The notes: generated by a model not told the origin, from the sequence alone. A DNA stretch of 16,059 nucleotides from Candidatus Muproteobacteria bacterium RIFCSPHIGHO2_01_FULL_65_16 (GCA_001785175.1 MFSY01000129.1:1435-17493); one strand, 5' to 3'. Counted from the stretch's first letter, positions 7,635 to 14,152 are shown. Numbers and translations are program-made.

Positions 7635-9097
7635 CCGCGCTCTGGCTCACGCTGCTCATTCCGCTGCTCGGCATCGCCGTCGGCGCGCTCATCGGCCAGC
7701 GGCGCCACGCCGGCTGGGTCAACGTCGCCCTGACGGCGGCGACCCTGGCGGCCGCGCTCTGGCTCGCGTATACGGTGCTGGACCGGGGGCCGCAGCTGTC
7801 CCCGGGCAAGATGTTTTACATAGACGCCTTCAACGTCTATCTCGTGGCGTTGACCGCGTTCGTCGGCCTGACCACGGCGATCTTTTCCCGCACTTATATG
7901 CTGCACGAGGTGGAGCGGCGGCGCCTCGGCAAGCGGCGCATGCGCCTGTACCACTCCATGTACCAGGGCTTCATGTTCGCCATGTTCGCCGCGCTCACCA
8001 CCAACAACGTCGGCATCCTGTGGGTGGCGATGGAGGGCGCCACGCTCGCCACCGTGCTGCTGGTGTCGCTCTACCGCACGCCCGAGGCGATCGAGGCGGC
8101 GTGGAAGTACTTCATCCTCTGCGGCGTCGGCATCGCCCAGGCGCTCTTCGGCACGGTGCTCCTCTACTTCGCCGCCGAGCGCGTGATCCCGAACCCCGAC
8201 GATGCGCTGCTGTGGAACGTGCTCTACGCCGCCGCCAGCCAGCTCGAGCCGACGGTGTTGACGCTGGCGTTTGTCTTCCTGCTGGTGGGCTACGGCACCA
8301 AGGTCGGCCTGGTGCCGCTGCACAACTGGCTGCCGGACGCGCACTCGGAGGGCCCGACGCCGATGTCGGCCATCCTCTCGGGCCTGCTGCTCAACGTCGC
8401 GCTCTACGCCCTGGTGCGCATGAAGATGATCGTGGACGGCTCGCTCCATTCGCATCTCGCCGGTTATCTCATGATGGGCTTCGGCATGCTGTCGTTCCTG
8501 GTCGCGGGGCTGTTCCTGCACCGCCAGCGCGACATCAAGCGCATGTTCAGCTACTCCTCGATCGAGCACATGGGGCTGATGACCTTCGCCTTCGGGCTCG
8601 GCGGCGCGCTCGCCACCTTCGGCGCGCTGCTGCACATGACGGTGCACTCGCTCACGAAGAGCGCGATCTTCGTCACCGTCGGCCACGCGGCCCAGATCGC
8701 CGGCACCCAGAGCATCGAAAAGATTCGCGGCCTCATCCGCACCCAGCCCGCCGTCGGCTGGGGCCTGCTCATCGGCGCGGTGGCGATCGCCGGCTTCCCG
8801 CCGTTCGGCGTGTTCACCAGCGAATTCCTGGTGCTCACCGCCACGATGAAATCCTGGCCCTGGCTCACGCCGCCGCTGCTCGTGGGTCTGGCCATCGCCT
8901 TCGCCGGACTCTTCCGCCACCTGCACCCGATGGTGTACGGCGAGGCGCCCGCGGGCCAGCAGCGGGTGACGGCCAACATGCTGCCGGTGCTGCTGCACCT
9001 CGCCTTTGTCCTGTGGCTCGGGCTCGCGATCCCGGCGTTTCTCGCCGACTGGTTCAGCCAGGCCACGAAGCTGATCTCCGGGAGCTCGCCGCTGTGA
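7631..9097 (+). CDS. hyfF: Hydrogenase-4-type antiporter-like subunit F (NuoL/M/N family)
   Basis: A 488-residue polytopic membrane protein, the second antiporter-like subunit of the operon. Family residues are visible: Glu135 in LWVAMEGATLATVLL and Lys224 in GYGTKVGLVPLHNWLPDAHSEGP, then MTVHSLTKSAIFVTVGH and IAGFPPFGVFTSEFLVL. The N-terminal motif TTNNVGILWVAMEG is typical of HyfF rather than HyfD or HyfB. The GTG start overlaps the hyfE stop, and its TGA overlaps the hyfG GTG start (GTGA at 9094-9097), so translation of E, F and G is coupled. Length is close to the roughly 480-530 residues usual for the family. No HyfD-like third antiporter subunit is present. Confidence 0.93.
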   Translation: MTALWLTLLIPLLGIAVGALIGQRRHAGWVNVALTAATLAAALWLAYTVLDRGPQLSPGKMFYIDAFNVYLVALTAFVGLTTAIFSRTYMLHEVERRRLGKRRMRLYHSMYQGFMFAMFAALTTNNVGILWVAMEGATLATVLLVSLYRTPEAIEAAWKYFILCGVGIAQALFGTVLLYFAAERVIPNPDDALLWNVLYAAASQLEPTVLTLAFVFLLVGYGTKVGLVPLHNWLPDAHSEGPTPMSAILSGLLLNVALYALVRMKMIVDGSLHSHLAGYLMMGFGMLSFLVAGLFLHRQRDIKRMFSYSSIEHMGLMTFAFGLGGALATFGALLHMTVHSLTKSAIFVTVGHAAQIAGTQSIEKIRGLIRTQPAVGWGLLIGAVAIAGFPPFGVFTSEFLVLTATMKSWPWLTPPLLVGLAIAFAGLFRHLHPMVYGEAPAGQQRVTANMLPVLLHLAFVLWLGLAIPAFLADWFSQATKLISGSSPL

Positions 9098-10677
9098 CGA
9101 CTGCGTGGATCGCCGATTTCCTCGATCAACTCGAAGCGCGGGGCATCCCGGCGCGGGAGGCGCCGGCGCCGGGCCTGGCGCCCGCGCGACTCGTTCAGGT
9201 GGACGCCGCCGACTGGGGGCGGCTCGCGCACGCCGCGAGAGACTTCGAATGCCGCTGGGTGGCCGGCTGGGGCGAGGATGGCGGCGACGACCTGCTCGTC
9301 AACGCCTGTTTCGAAAAAGATGGCGCTTATCTCGTCGCCCGCGCCGCGGTCAAGCGCGCGGCGCCGACGCTGCCGTCGCATGCGCCGTACTATCCCGCCG
9401 CCGACCGGCCGGAGCGGCACACGCGCGACATGCTCGGGATCGTCTTCCACGATCACCCCGACGCGCGCCGCTGGACGCGCCATCAGGCCTGGAAAGATAC
9501 CGAATATCCGTTGCGCCAGGACTTTCCCGTCGCCGGCAACCGCCCCGCGCAAACGCCGCCGGACGACGGCTACGGCTTTCTGCGCGCCCAGGGTGCCGGC
9601 GTGTATGAGATTCCCGTCGGCCCGGTGCACGCCGGCATCATCGAGCCGGGGCACTTCCGCTTTCAGGCCGTGGGCGAGATGGTGCTGAACCTGGAGGAGC
9701 GGCTCGGTTACGTGCACAAGGGCATCGAGAAGATCGCCGCAGGCCGCGACGCCGCCGGACTCGCGCGCCTCGCGGGGCGCGTATCCGGCGATTCCACCGT
9801 GGCGCACGCCTGGGCCGCGTGCATGGCGCTGGAACGGGCGGCCGGCGTCAAACCCCCGCCGCGGGCCATAGGTCTGCGCGCGCTCATGGCCGAGCGCGAG
9901 CGCGTGGCCAATCATCTGGGCGACATCGGCGCGATCTGCAACGACGTGTCCTTCACCTTCGGCTTTTATCAATTCGGCCGCCTGCGCGAGGAGTGGACGC
10001 GCCTGAGCCGGTCGGCCTTCGGCCACCGCTTCATGATGGACCGCGTCATCCCGGGCGGCGTCGCCGCCGACCTCGACGTCCAGGCCGCGGCCGCGATGGA
10101 GCGACAGATCGTATCCCTGCGCAATGAGCTCGGCGGCCTGTTCAATATCCTCGATGATCTGCCGTCGCTCGAAGACCGCCTCGACACGACCGGCTATCTC
10201 GATCCGGCGACGGCGAAGGCGTTGGGCGCGCTCGGCTATGTCGGACATGCGAGCGGGGTCGCCTTCGATGTGCGGCGCGACGCCGCCTATCCGCCCTACG
10301 ACGCGCTGAAGGTCGAGGCGCCGGTGTTCAAATACGGCGACGTGGCGGCGCGCGTGAAGGTGCGGGCGCGGGAAACCCTGGCGTCCCTGAATATCATTGA
10401 AACACTGCTGGCGCGGCTGCCCGAAGGCCCGATCGGCGCCGCCTGGAAGGCACCAGCCGCCGGCGCCGAGGGGCTGGGGCTGACGGAGGGCTTTCGCGGC
10501 GAGTGCCTGGCCTACGTGCGCTTCGACGAGAATGGAAGAATCGCGCGCTACTTCCCGCGCGACCCCTCCTGGCTCACCTGGCCGGCGCTGGAAATACTGA
10601 TCCGCGACAACATCGTGCCGGACTTCCCGGTATGCAACAAATCCGTGAACGGGTCGTACTCCGGCCATGATTTATGA
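9094..10677 (+). CDS. hyfG: Hydrogenase-4-type large subunit G (NuoC-NuoD fusion) lacking all NiFe ligands
   Basis: A 527-residue cytoplasmic-arm subunit. The N-terminal third is NuoC-like (RPERHTRDMLGIVFHDHPDAR from about 105, then PLRQDFP near 140). The rest is NuoD/[NiFe] large-subunit-like (GPVHAGIIEPGHFRF, then LGYVHKGIEKIAAGRD). In HycE/HyfG of E. coli the nickel-iron site is held by RVCGIC and a C-terminal DPCYSC. Here the matching positions read RVSGDS (229-234) and NGSYSG (519-524), so all four cysteines are gone. No CxxC occurs anywhere in the protein. It also ends three residues later (HDL), with no cleavable tail. It should not bind nickel or handle H2 and is best called an Ehr-type subunit. 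The GTG start overlaps the hyfF stop. Other conserved blocks are intact, so it is not a decaying gene. Confidence 0.9.
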   Translation: MTTAWIADFLDQLEARGIPAREAPAPGLAPARLVQVDAADWGRLAHAARDFECRWVAGWGEDGGDDLLVNACFEKDGAYLVARAAVKRAAPTLPSHAPYYPAADRPERHTRDMLGIVFHDHPDARRWTRHQAWKDTEYPLRQDFPVAGNRPAQTPPDDGYGFLRAQGAGVYEIPVGPVHAGIIEPGHFRFQAVGEMVLNLEERLGYVHKGIEKIAAGRDAAGLARLAGRVSGDSTVAHAWAACMALERAAGVKPPPRAIGLRALMAERERVANHLGDIGAICNDVSFTFGFYQFGRLREEWTRLSRSAFGHRFMMDRVIPGGVAADLDVQAAAAMERQIVSLRNELGGLFNILDDLPSLEDRLDTTGYLDPATAKALGALGYVGHASGVAFDVRRDAAYPPYDALKVEAPVFKYGDVAARVKVRARETLASLNIIETLLARLPEGPIGAAWKAPAAGAEGLGLTEGFRGECLAYVRFDENGRIARYFPRDPSWLTWPALEILIRDNIVPDFPVCNKSVNGSYSGHDL

Positions 10678-10680
10678 GTT

Positions 10681-10762
10681 TTTGACGCAAAGTCGCGAAG
10701 ACGCAAAGATGTTTTCGATCTTATTCGTGCATTTCTTTGCGCCTTTGCGTCTCTGCGTCAAA
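10681..10762. repeat. Inverted array of ACGCAAAG words between hyfG and hyfI
   Basis: Two 29-base arms, 10681-10709 and 10734-10762, are inverted copies with 25 of 29 positions matching. Each arm is three variants of an 8-base word close to ACGCAAAG. They are separated by a 24-base AT-rich loop and can form a long stem. It fills nearly all of the 99-base gap in the operon, leaving only AT-rich bases before the hyfI ATG. Elements of this CGCAAAG type are, from memory, scattered in intergenic regions of many bacteria. Confidence 0.88.
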
Positions 10763-10776
10763 TGATCATATAAAAT

Positions 10777-11298
10777 ATGTTACGAATTTTAGGCAAAATT
10801 CAGCGCATCGGCGTCGTCACCGAGCCGCTGCCGAAGATCGAAGAGCCCGCGCTCGCGGAGGTCGGCGCGCAGATCAAGGCGTGCGTCGGGGAACTCTTCG
10901 GGGGAAGCCTGGCGATCCGCCAGGTGGACGCCGGTTCGTGCAACGGCTGCGAGCTGGAGATCCACGCGCTCAACAATCCCTACTACGGCATCGAGCGCTT
11001 CGGCGTGCACTTCGTGGCCAGCCCGCGCCACGCCGACATGCTGCTCGTGACCGGCCCGGTGTCGCGCCACATGGAAGCGGCGCTGCGCCGGACCTACGAC
11101 GCCACGCCCGAACCGAAACTGGTGATCGCCGTCGGCGAGTGCGGCGCCAACGGCGGCGAGTTCGGTGTGTCCTACGCCTCGTGCGGCGCGGTGACTAATG
11201 TAATTCCGGTGGATGCGGTGATCCGCGGCTGCCCGCCGACGCCGCTCGACCTGATGCGCGGGATTCTGGAGGCGATCGGGAAGCAAAGTAGCCGCTGA
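10777..11298 (+). CDS. hyfI: Hydrogenase-4-type small subunit I (NuoB-like, N2-type iron-sulfur protein)
   Basis: A 173-residue peripheral-arm protein of the NuoB/HycG/HyfI family. Four cysteines expected to bind one 4Fe-4S cluster are present: Cys55 and Cys58 in SCNGCELE, Cys122 in GECGANGGEFG, and Cys152 in RGCPPTP. The spacing CxxC matches the hydrogenase type rather than the adjacent CC of complex I. It pairs with HyfG. In this operon its cluster is the only one predicted, because no HyfA or HyfH ferredoxin gene is present. The ATG at 10777 has no evident Shine-Dalgarno site; the upstream bases are AT-rich and follow the ACGCAAAG repeat element. It is the last gene of the operon. Confidence 0.93.
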   Translation: MLRILGKIQRIGVVTEPLPKIEEPALAEVGAQIKACVGELFGGSLAIRQVDAGSCNGCELEIHALNNPYYGIERFGVHFVASPRHADMLLVTGPVSRHMEAALRRTYDATPEPKLVIAVGECGANGGEFGVSYASCGAVTNVIPVDAVIRGCPPTPLDLMRGILEAIGKQSSR

Positions 11299-11327
11299 TT
11301 CGCGGCGCACGACGCGGCCTGGGCCGG

Positions 11328-11350
11328 CCCCGGCTTACATCTTGCCGGGG
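11328..11350. terminator. Hairpin downstream of hyfI, possible terminator without T tract
   Basis: CCCCGGC (11328-11334) and GCCGGGG (11344-11350) form a perfect 7-bp stem with a 9-base loop, 30 bases after the hyfI stop. On neither strand does a T run follow directly, so it may be only a stabilising 3' hairpin or a chance palindrome. It also lies just past the toxin remnant that reads toward it from the minus strand. Confidence 0.3.
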
Positions 11351-11401
11351 CAGGACCACGCCGGAATGACGAATCGGTACTTGATCAGGGGTTCCCAATG
11401 T

Positions 11402-11709
11402 TCATAGTCGCTCACGCCAGTAGCCCGGACGCCTAGCGTGATGAGCAAACGCGATTACAAAGATTTCTGTAGCGCGCTCGGAGACAACGACGGAGTAGGG
11501 GAAACGCCTGAGCATTAGCCGTTTGACACCACGGGTTCCGGCCGCACCCATCAGGGATGTCAGTGGGACGATCGCTTCTTCAAGCAGGTCAAGAGCCGCA
11601 TCAATGGCGTGCTCGAATTCTACGCCTAGCCCGGGACGTTCTTTTTCGTACCACGCTGCGGCCTCGGCTGCTTCCTCGCGGCCGCCTCGTGAATGCGCAA
11701 TGTGCGCAT
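11402..11709 (-). pseudogene. RelE/ParE-family toxin, frameshifted near its N-terminus
   Basis: Read on the minus strand, an ATG at 11709-11707 overlaps the antitoxin stop by one base and gives MRTLRIHEAAAR before the frame runs off into unrelated residues. From 11677 another frame carries a clear RelE/ParE toxin body to a TGA at 11404-11402: EEAAEAAAWYEKERPGLGVE, then GVKRLMLRRFPYSVVV, then the family's C-terminal AFAHHARRPGYW. One extra base in the GC-rich run around 11675-11690 would join them into a protein of about 102 residues, the usual family size. The second frame has no ATG, GTG or TTG start upstream. So the toxin is either truly inactivated by a one-base deletion or hit by a sequencing error. 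Gene order antitoxin-toxin is standard for this pair. Confidence 0.8.
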
Positions 11710-11948
11710 CAGGGGCGGTTCATGCGGGCGCGCATTCGGCGGCGAAGTTCCTTACGGTCAACGAGGTTTGCAGTGCCTGCATCGATCTCGGAAAGCCTGC
11801 GTAGAATCTCCGTGTCCCACGCCTTTTCCACGTCCGCATCCGGCGACCCGTCGAGGCTGACGACCAGGTTGTAGGCAAGCTCTGCGCGCTCGGTTTCCGA
11901 GAGGTTGAGCGCCTCGGAGCGTAGTTTTTCCAGTGCTTTGCTACCCAT
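11709..11948 (-). CDS. Addiction-module antitoxin (TIGR02574-like)
   Basis: A 79-residue, highly charged helical protein matching the small putative addiction-module component family that pairs with RelE/ParE toxins. Family-like features are EALNLSETERAELAYNLVVS near the start and the SLDGSPDADVEKAWDTEI segment in the middle, ending in a basic tail RKELRRRMRARMN. The start at 11948 is chosen because GGAG lies seven bases upstream; a longer in-frame start at 12005 has no ribosome site. Its stop overlaps the toxin ATG, so the pair is translationally coupled. It would neutralise the toxin and probably autoregulate the operon. Because the toxin frame is broken, it may now be an orphan antitoxin. 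Confidence 0.82.
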   Translation of the reverse strand: MGSKALEKLRSEALNLSETERAELAYNLVVSLDGSPDADVEKAWDTEILRRLSEIDAGTANLVDRKELRRRMRARMNRP

Positions 11949-12029
11949 ATGCGTGCTCCATTTGAAATGGCGGTGCAACTGCGAACAGGATAGCGCAGCC
12001 AGCAATCGCTCACAATCCGTGGTCCGTTA

Positions 12030-12050
12030 GATCGCAGTTTCTGCTTATAT
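12030..12050. repeat. Dispersed motif copy 1 (GATCGCAGTTTCTGCT...)
   Basis: Copy 1 of a roughly 21-23-base motif with pattern GATC-[AG]C[AT]GTTTC-[TC]GCT[AT]AT. Other copies lie at 13829-13850 (same orientation) and 14068-14090 (inverted). This copy is in the 325-base gap between the antitoxin start and the end of the ligase gene. Apart from this motif and the one at 12204, I see nothing I can name in that gap. Confidence 0.6.
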
Positions 12051-12203
12051 TTAGAGAAAGCTTTGATCTGTGAGGCATACCCGTTTCAAATAAGTTGCGC
12101 TACGAACATCCGGTGACCACCAACAATCCAGATTGCGCTAAACCCTAAAACTGCCGCCTTTTCCCCATATCCAGCACGAAATGAGCTCACCCCTGGCGCC
12201 ATC

Positions 12204-12219
12204 ATTCGAGTCAGACCCC
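12204..12219 (-). other. RAYT-flank-like motif (GGGGTCTGACTCGAAT on minus)
   Basis: ATTCGAGTCAGACCCC on the plus strand differs at one base, over the shared 15, from ATTCGAGTCTGACCC at 16016-16030. The latter lies about 70 bases upstream of a RAYT N-terminal fragment. Motifs of the form GGGTCAGACTCGAAT are, from memory, common next to REP-associated transposases. No transposase coding sequence is seen beside this copy. Confidence 0.45.
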
Positions 12220-12273
12220 GATGACTACCCAAGCGACTCCTGGAAACCCGCCGCGATCCCAAACGACCTTGAT

Positions 12274-13638
12274 CTAAACCGATGTGTTGTTCTGGTTGAC
12301 GATCAGCAGCAGCTTTCCGGTAGGTCCGCGGGGGATTTCATCCATTATTTCAATGCTGATCTTTTGAGACACCGAACCCTGCCGCGCGAGCTCATTCTGA
12401 ATCTTCGTTTCGAGTCGGTCTGGAGAAAACCCGGCTCGCGGTCGTGCCAGACGCAAGTGCAGGCCATCGCTTCTCTGAATGACCTGCCACGCTTCTACGG
12501 CTTCTGGCTCGAGAAGGCTCTTGAACGTGTTCGGGTGAACCGTCACGCGGGAACCGTCAGGCGCGGGAAACCGAAGGAAGTCTGCGCGCCGACCCTGAAT
12601 CTCCTCGATCAATCCGTAAGGGCGGCCACACTCGCAGCGTGACCTTGAAAATCGCACACAATCGGTGATTTCGTAGCGAATGAGTGGCAGGGTCCGCGAA
12701 AACAAACTGGTGACTAGAATCTTTGAACCAAGTTCGCCAGGCGGCACCGGTTGATTCTTCTCGTCCACGTTCTCGACGATCAGGAGGTCGTCGCGGACGT
12801 GCAAGCCTTTATGGGCGGCGCATTCGGCGGCAATAACGCCGGTTTCTGTAGCCCCATAACAATCAAAACCCTCCACTCCCCAGCGCGCGCTCATTTCCTG
12901 CCTCAACGCGGGTGAACTGGGCTCGGCGGTCAAAAGAACAGCCAGCGGCTTGAACTGCACGCGCCCCAGTCGAAGCTCTTCGAGGATCTGCTCCATCACG
13001 CTCGGGTAGGTCACAAACACAGTGGGTTGAAACTCATTGAGGCGATCAATGTTTTCGCGGACAGGATCGGTTGCATCCAGGCGCAAACGGGGAACGGTGC
13101 GCACAGCCATGTCATGGCCTACTCGCGCTGATTGGTGCCAAGGAGTTTTTGACCCGATGATCGCAAGGCGGGTCTTGCCAAAAAAGTTGGTCTTAACGCC
13201 CGCGAAATCGTTGCAACACATGTATGAGGCTAAAGCTACGGCCCATTCCGTTTTGTCGTAAACAAAGACGGCGTTCTTGCCGGTGCTGCCCGAAGTGGAC
13301 ATGAGCCAGTACCGCCCGAGATAGAGATCGTCCACAGCCATCTGCTTCATATATGATTCGAGGGCGTGAAGTCTCAGGCGCGAGTCGGTACTTATCTCAT
13401 TAAAATGCGCGAGATAGTCCGACTTGGAAAGGCTCGGTAACTCACCCAGAGGCTTGTCGAAGAGGCCCTTGTGGAATTGTTGATAGAACCCGGATCGGCT
13501 GTAGGCAAACTGACGAAGCTCGGCCAACTTCCGATGTTGAATTCTTTGAATCTGCTCCGGCAAGAGGCGGTCGTGGCCCCGCAGCGTGTGGCGCTTCTGA
13601 AGAACTGAAATGATCAAAGGCAAATGCACAATCCGCAC
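12274..13638 (-). CDS. PaaK/CapK-like adenylate-forming ligase (phenylacetate-CoA ligase family)
   Basis: A 454-residue AMP-forming ligase of the PaaK/CapK group, which activates carboxylic acids as acyl-adenylates, often for transfer to CoA. Visible motifs are the phosphate loop TSGSTG (115-120), YGATE (261-265), RYEITD (321-326), then IQGRRADFL (347-355), and a C-terminal catalytic-lysine context GPTGKLLL. The length is usual. The start is GTG at 13638 or the in-frame GTG nine bases downstream; an in-frame stop lies just upstream, so no longer form exists. Several other genes of this subgroup are found in polysaccharide clusters, but no such neighbours are here, so the substrate is unknown. 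Base composition is clearly more AT-rich than the hyf operon, and repeats of mobile type flank it on both sides, suggesting horizontal acquisition. Confidence 0.85.
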   Translation of the reverse strand: MRIVHLPLIISVLQKRHTLRGHDRLLPEQIQRIQHRKLAELRQFAYSRSGFYQQFHKGLFDKPLGELPSLSKSDYLAHFNEISTDSRLRLHALESYMKQMAVDDLYLGRYWLMSTSGSTGKNAVFVYDKTEWAVALASYMCCNDFAGVKTNFFGKTRLAIIGSKTPWHQSARVGHDMAVRTVPRLRLDATDPVRENIDRLNEFQPTVFVTYPSVMEQILEELRLGRVQFKPLAVLLTAEPSSPALRQEMSARWGVEGFDCYGATETGVIAAECAAHKGLHVRDDLLIVENVDEKNQPVPPGELGSKILVTSLFSRTLPLIRYEITDCVRFSRSRCECGRPYGLIEEIQGRRADFLRFPAPDGSRVTVHPNTFKSLLEPEAVEAWQVIQRSDGLHLRLARPRAGFSPDRLETKIQNELARQGSVSQKISIEIMDEIPRGPTGKLLLIVNQNNTSV

Positions 13639-13655
13639 AATCCTGGGTCAGATCA

Positions 13656-13822
13656 GAATGGCACTTACTTAAGGAAAAGACCTTTGTTCACGTCGTCATT
13701 CCGGCGAAAGCCGGAATCCAGGGCTTAAATAACATCGGCCGATAGGCCGATTCTGGATGCCGGCTTTCGCTGGCATGACGTAGATTTTTACTTGTGTGGC
13801 CTTAAGTAAGTAAGTGCCATTC
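13656..13822. mobile_element. Nested-palindrome MITE-like element with flanking 10-bp direct repeats
   Basis: Three nested inverted repeats share one centre. Outermost, AATGGCACTTACTTAAGG (13657-13674) is inverted at 13800-13821, where one TAAG is duplicated. Next, a 28-base arm at 13694-13721 is inverted at 13753-13780 with 25 of 28 matches; it resembles the common CGTCATTCCGGCGAAAGCC palindrome. Innermost, ATCGGCC (13734-13740) pairs with GGCCGAT (13745-13751) around GATA. GGGTCAGATC occurs in direct orientation on each side, at 13645-13654 and 13823-13832, like a 10-bp target duplication. There is no open reading frame of note. It looks like a non-autonomous insertion moved by a transposase elsewhere; the family is not identified. 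Confidence 0.7.
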
Positions 13823-13828
13823 GGGTCA

Positions 13829-13850
13829 GATCGCTGTTTCCGCTAATGTA
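13829..13850. repeat. Dispersed motif copy 2 (GATCGCTGTTTCCGCT...)
   Basis: Second copy of the GATC-nCnGTTTC motif, in the same orientation as copy 1. It directly follows, in the minus-strand sense, the stop codon (13853-13851) of the RAYT C-terminal remnant. It also overlaps the right-hand GGGTCAGATC direct repeat of the MITE-like element. Confidence 0.6.
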
Positions 13851-14001
13851 CTAGAAAACATAGTAATCACCCATCGGCTCCTCCGCACGGTCAGCTCGTG
13901 GCCGGCCGGATCGGCCAGGGGGTTCGACGTGCGGTCATCTGTTCTATTCTGTCCTTGAAGTCCTCGCGGCCCAAGACCGGTTCAACGCCGGGCAGATTGA
14001 A
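13851..14001 (-). pseudogene. C-terminal remnant of a REP-associated tyrosine transposase (RAYT)
   Basis: On the minus strand, from about 14001, one frame reads FNLPGVEPVLGREDFKDRIE and then QMTARRT. After a run of five C (plus-strand GGGGG at 13918-13922) a shifted frame reads PGRSGRPRAD and ends at TAG (13853-13851). Both parts match the C-terminal end of RAYT/TnpA_REP transposases, which end in LGxxxFKxxI...RR...PGxxGRP. The N-terminal and catalytic HUH/Tyr regions are missing, and one base must be removed to join the frames. It is a dead fragment. The surrounding 568 bases (13639-14206) hold no intact gene: the MITE-like element, this remnant, two repeat motifs and the dehydrogenase promoter. 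Confidence 0.65.
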
Positions 14002-14067
14002 ACGAGGCCTTCGCGCCAAGGTCCGCCTCCGTGTGGGGATGCATGCCGATGCGGCGGCAGCGGAAAA

Positions 14068-14090
14068 CTATATTAGCAGAAACTGTGATC
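14068..14090. repeat. Dispersed motif copy 3 (inverted)
   Basis: Third copy of the GATC-nCnGTTTC motif, inverted relative to the other two (the minus strand reads GATCACAGTTTCTGCTAATA). With copy 2 it brackets the RAYT C-terminal remnant as an inverted pair. Confidence 0.6.
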
Positions 14091-14152
14091 TGGCCCAGGT
14101 AGTTGGGGGCAACGGGCCGAGGTTCCCGCGGCCCACCATTACGGGATCAATA

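Noticed and set aside
7552..9093. Upstream in-frame extension of hyfG
   Set aside because: It overlaps all of hyfF out of frame and is Arg-rich noise; the GTG at 9094 starts the conserved NuoC-like domain.
7454..10668. Two long minus-strand reading frames opposite hyfF and hyfG
   Set aside because: Antisense shadows of high-GC genes without recognisable motifs or ribosome sites.
9094..11298. A functional H2-evolving [NiFe] hydrogenase 4
   Set aside because: HyfG has no cysteine at any of the four nickel-ligand positions and no processing tail, and no maturation gene is nearby.
11523..11874. Plus-strand reading frames over the toxin-antitoxin region
   Set aside because: Antisense to the toxin body and antitoxin, which have clear family motifs on the minus strand.
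12181..12642. Plus-strand 153-residue reading frame at the ligase 3' end
   Set aside because: It is mostly antisense to the PaaK-like gene, has no motif and has no ribosome site.
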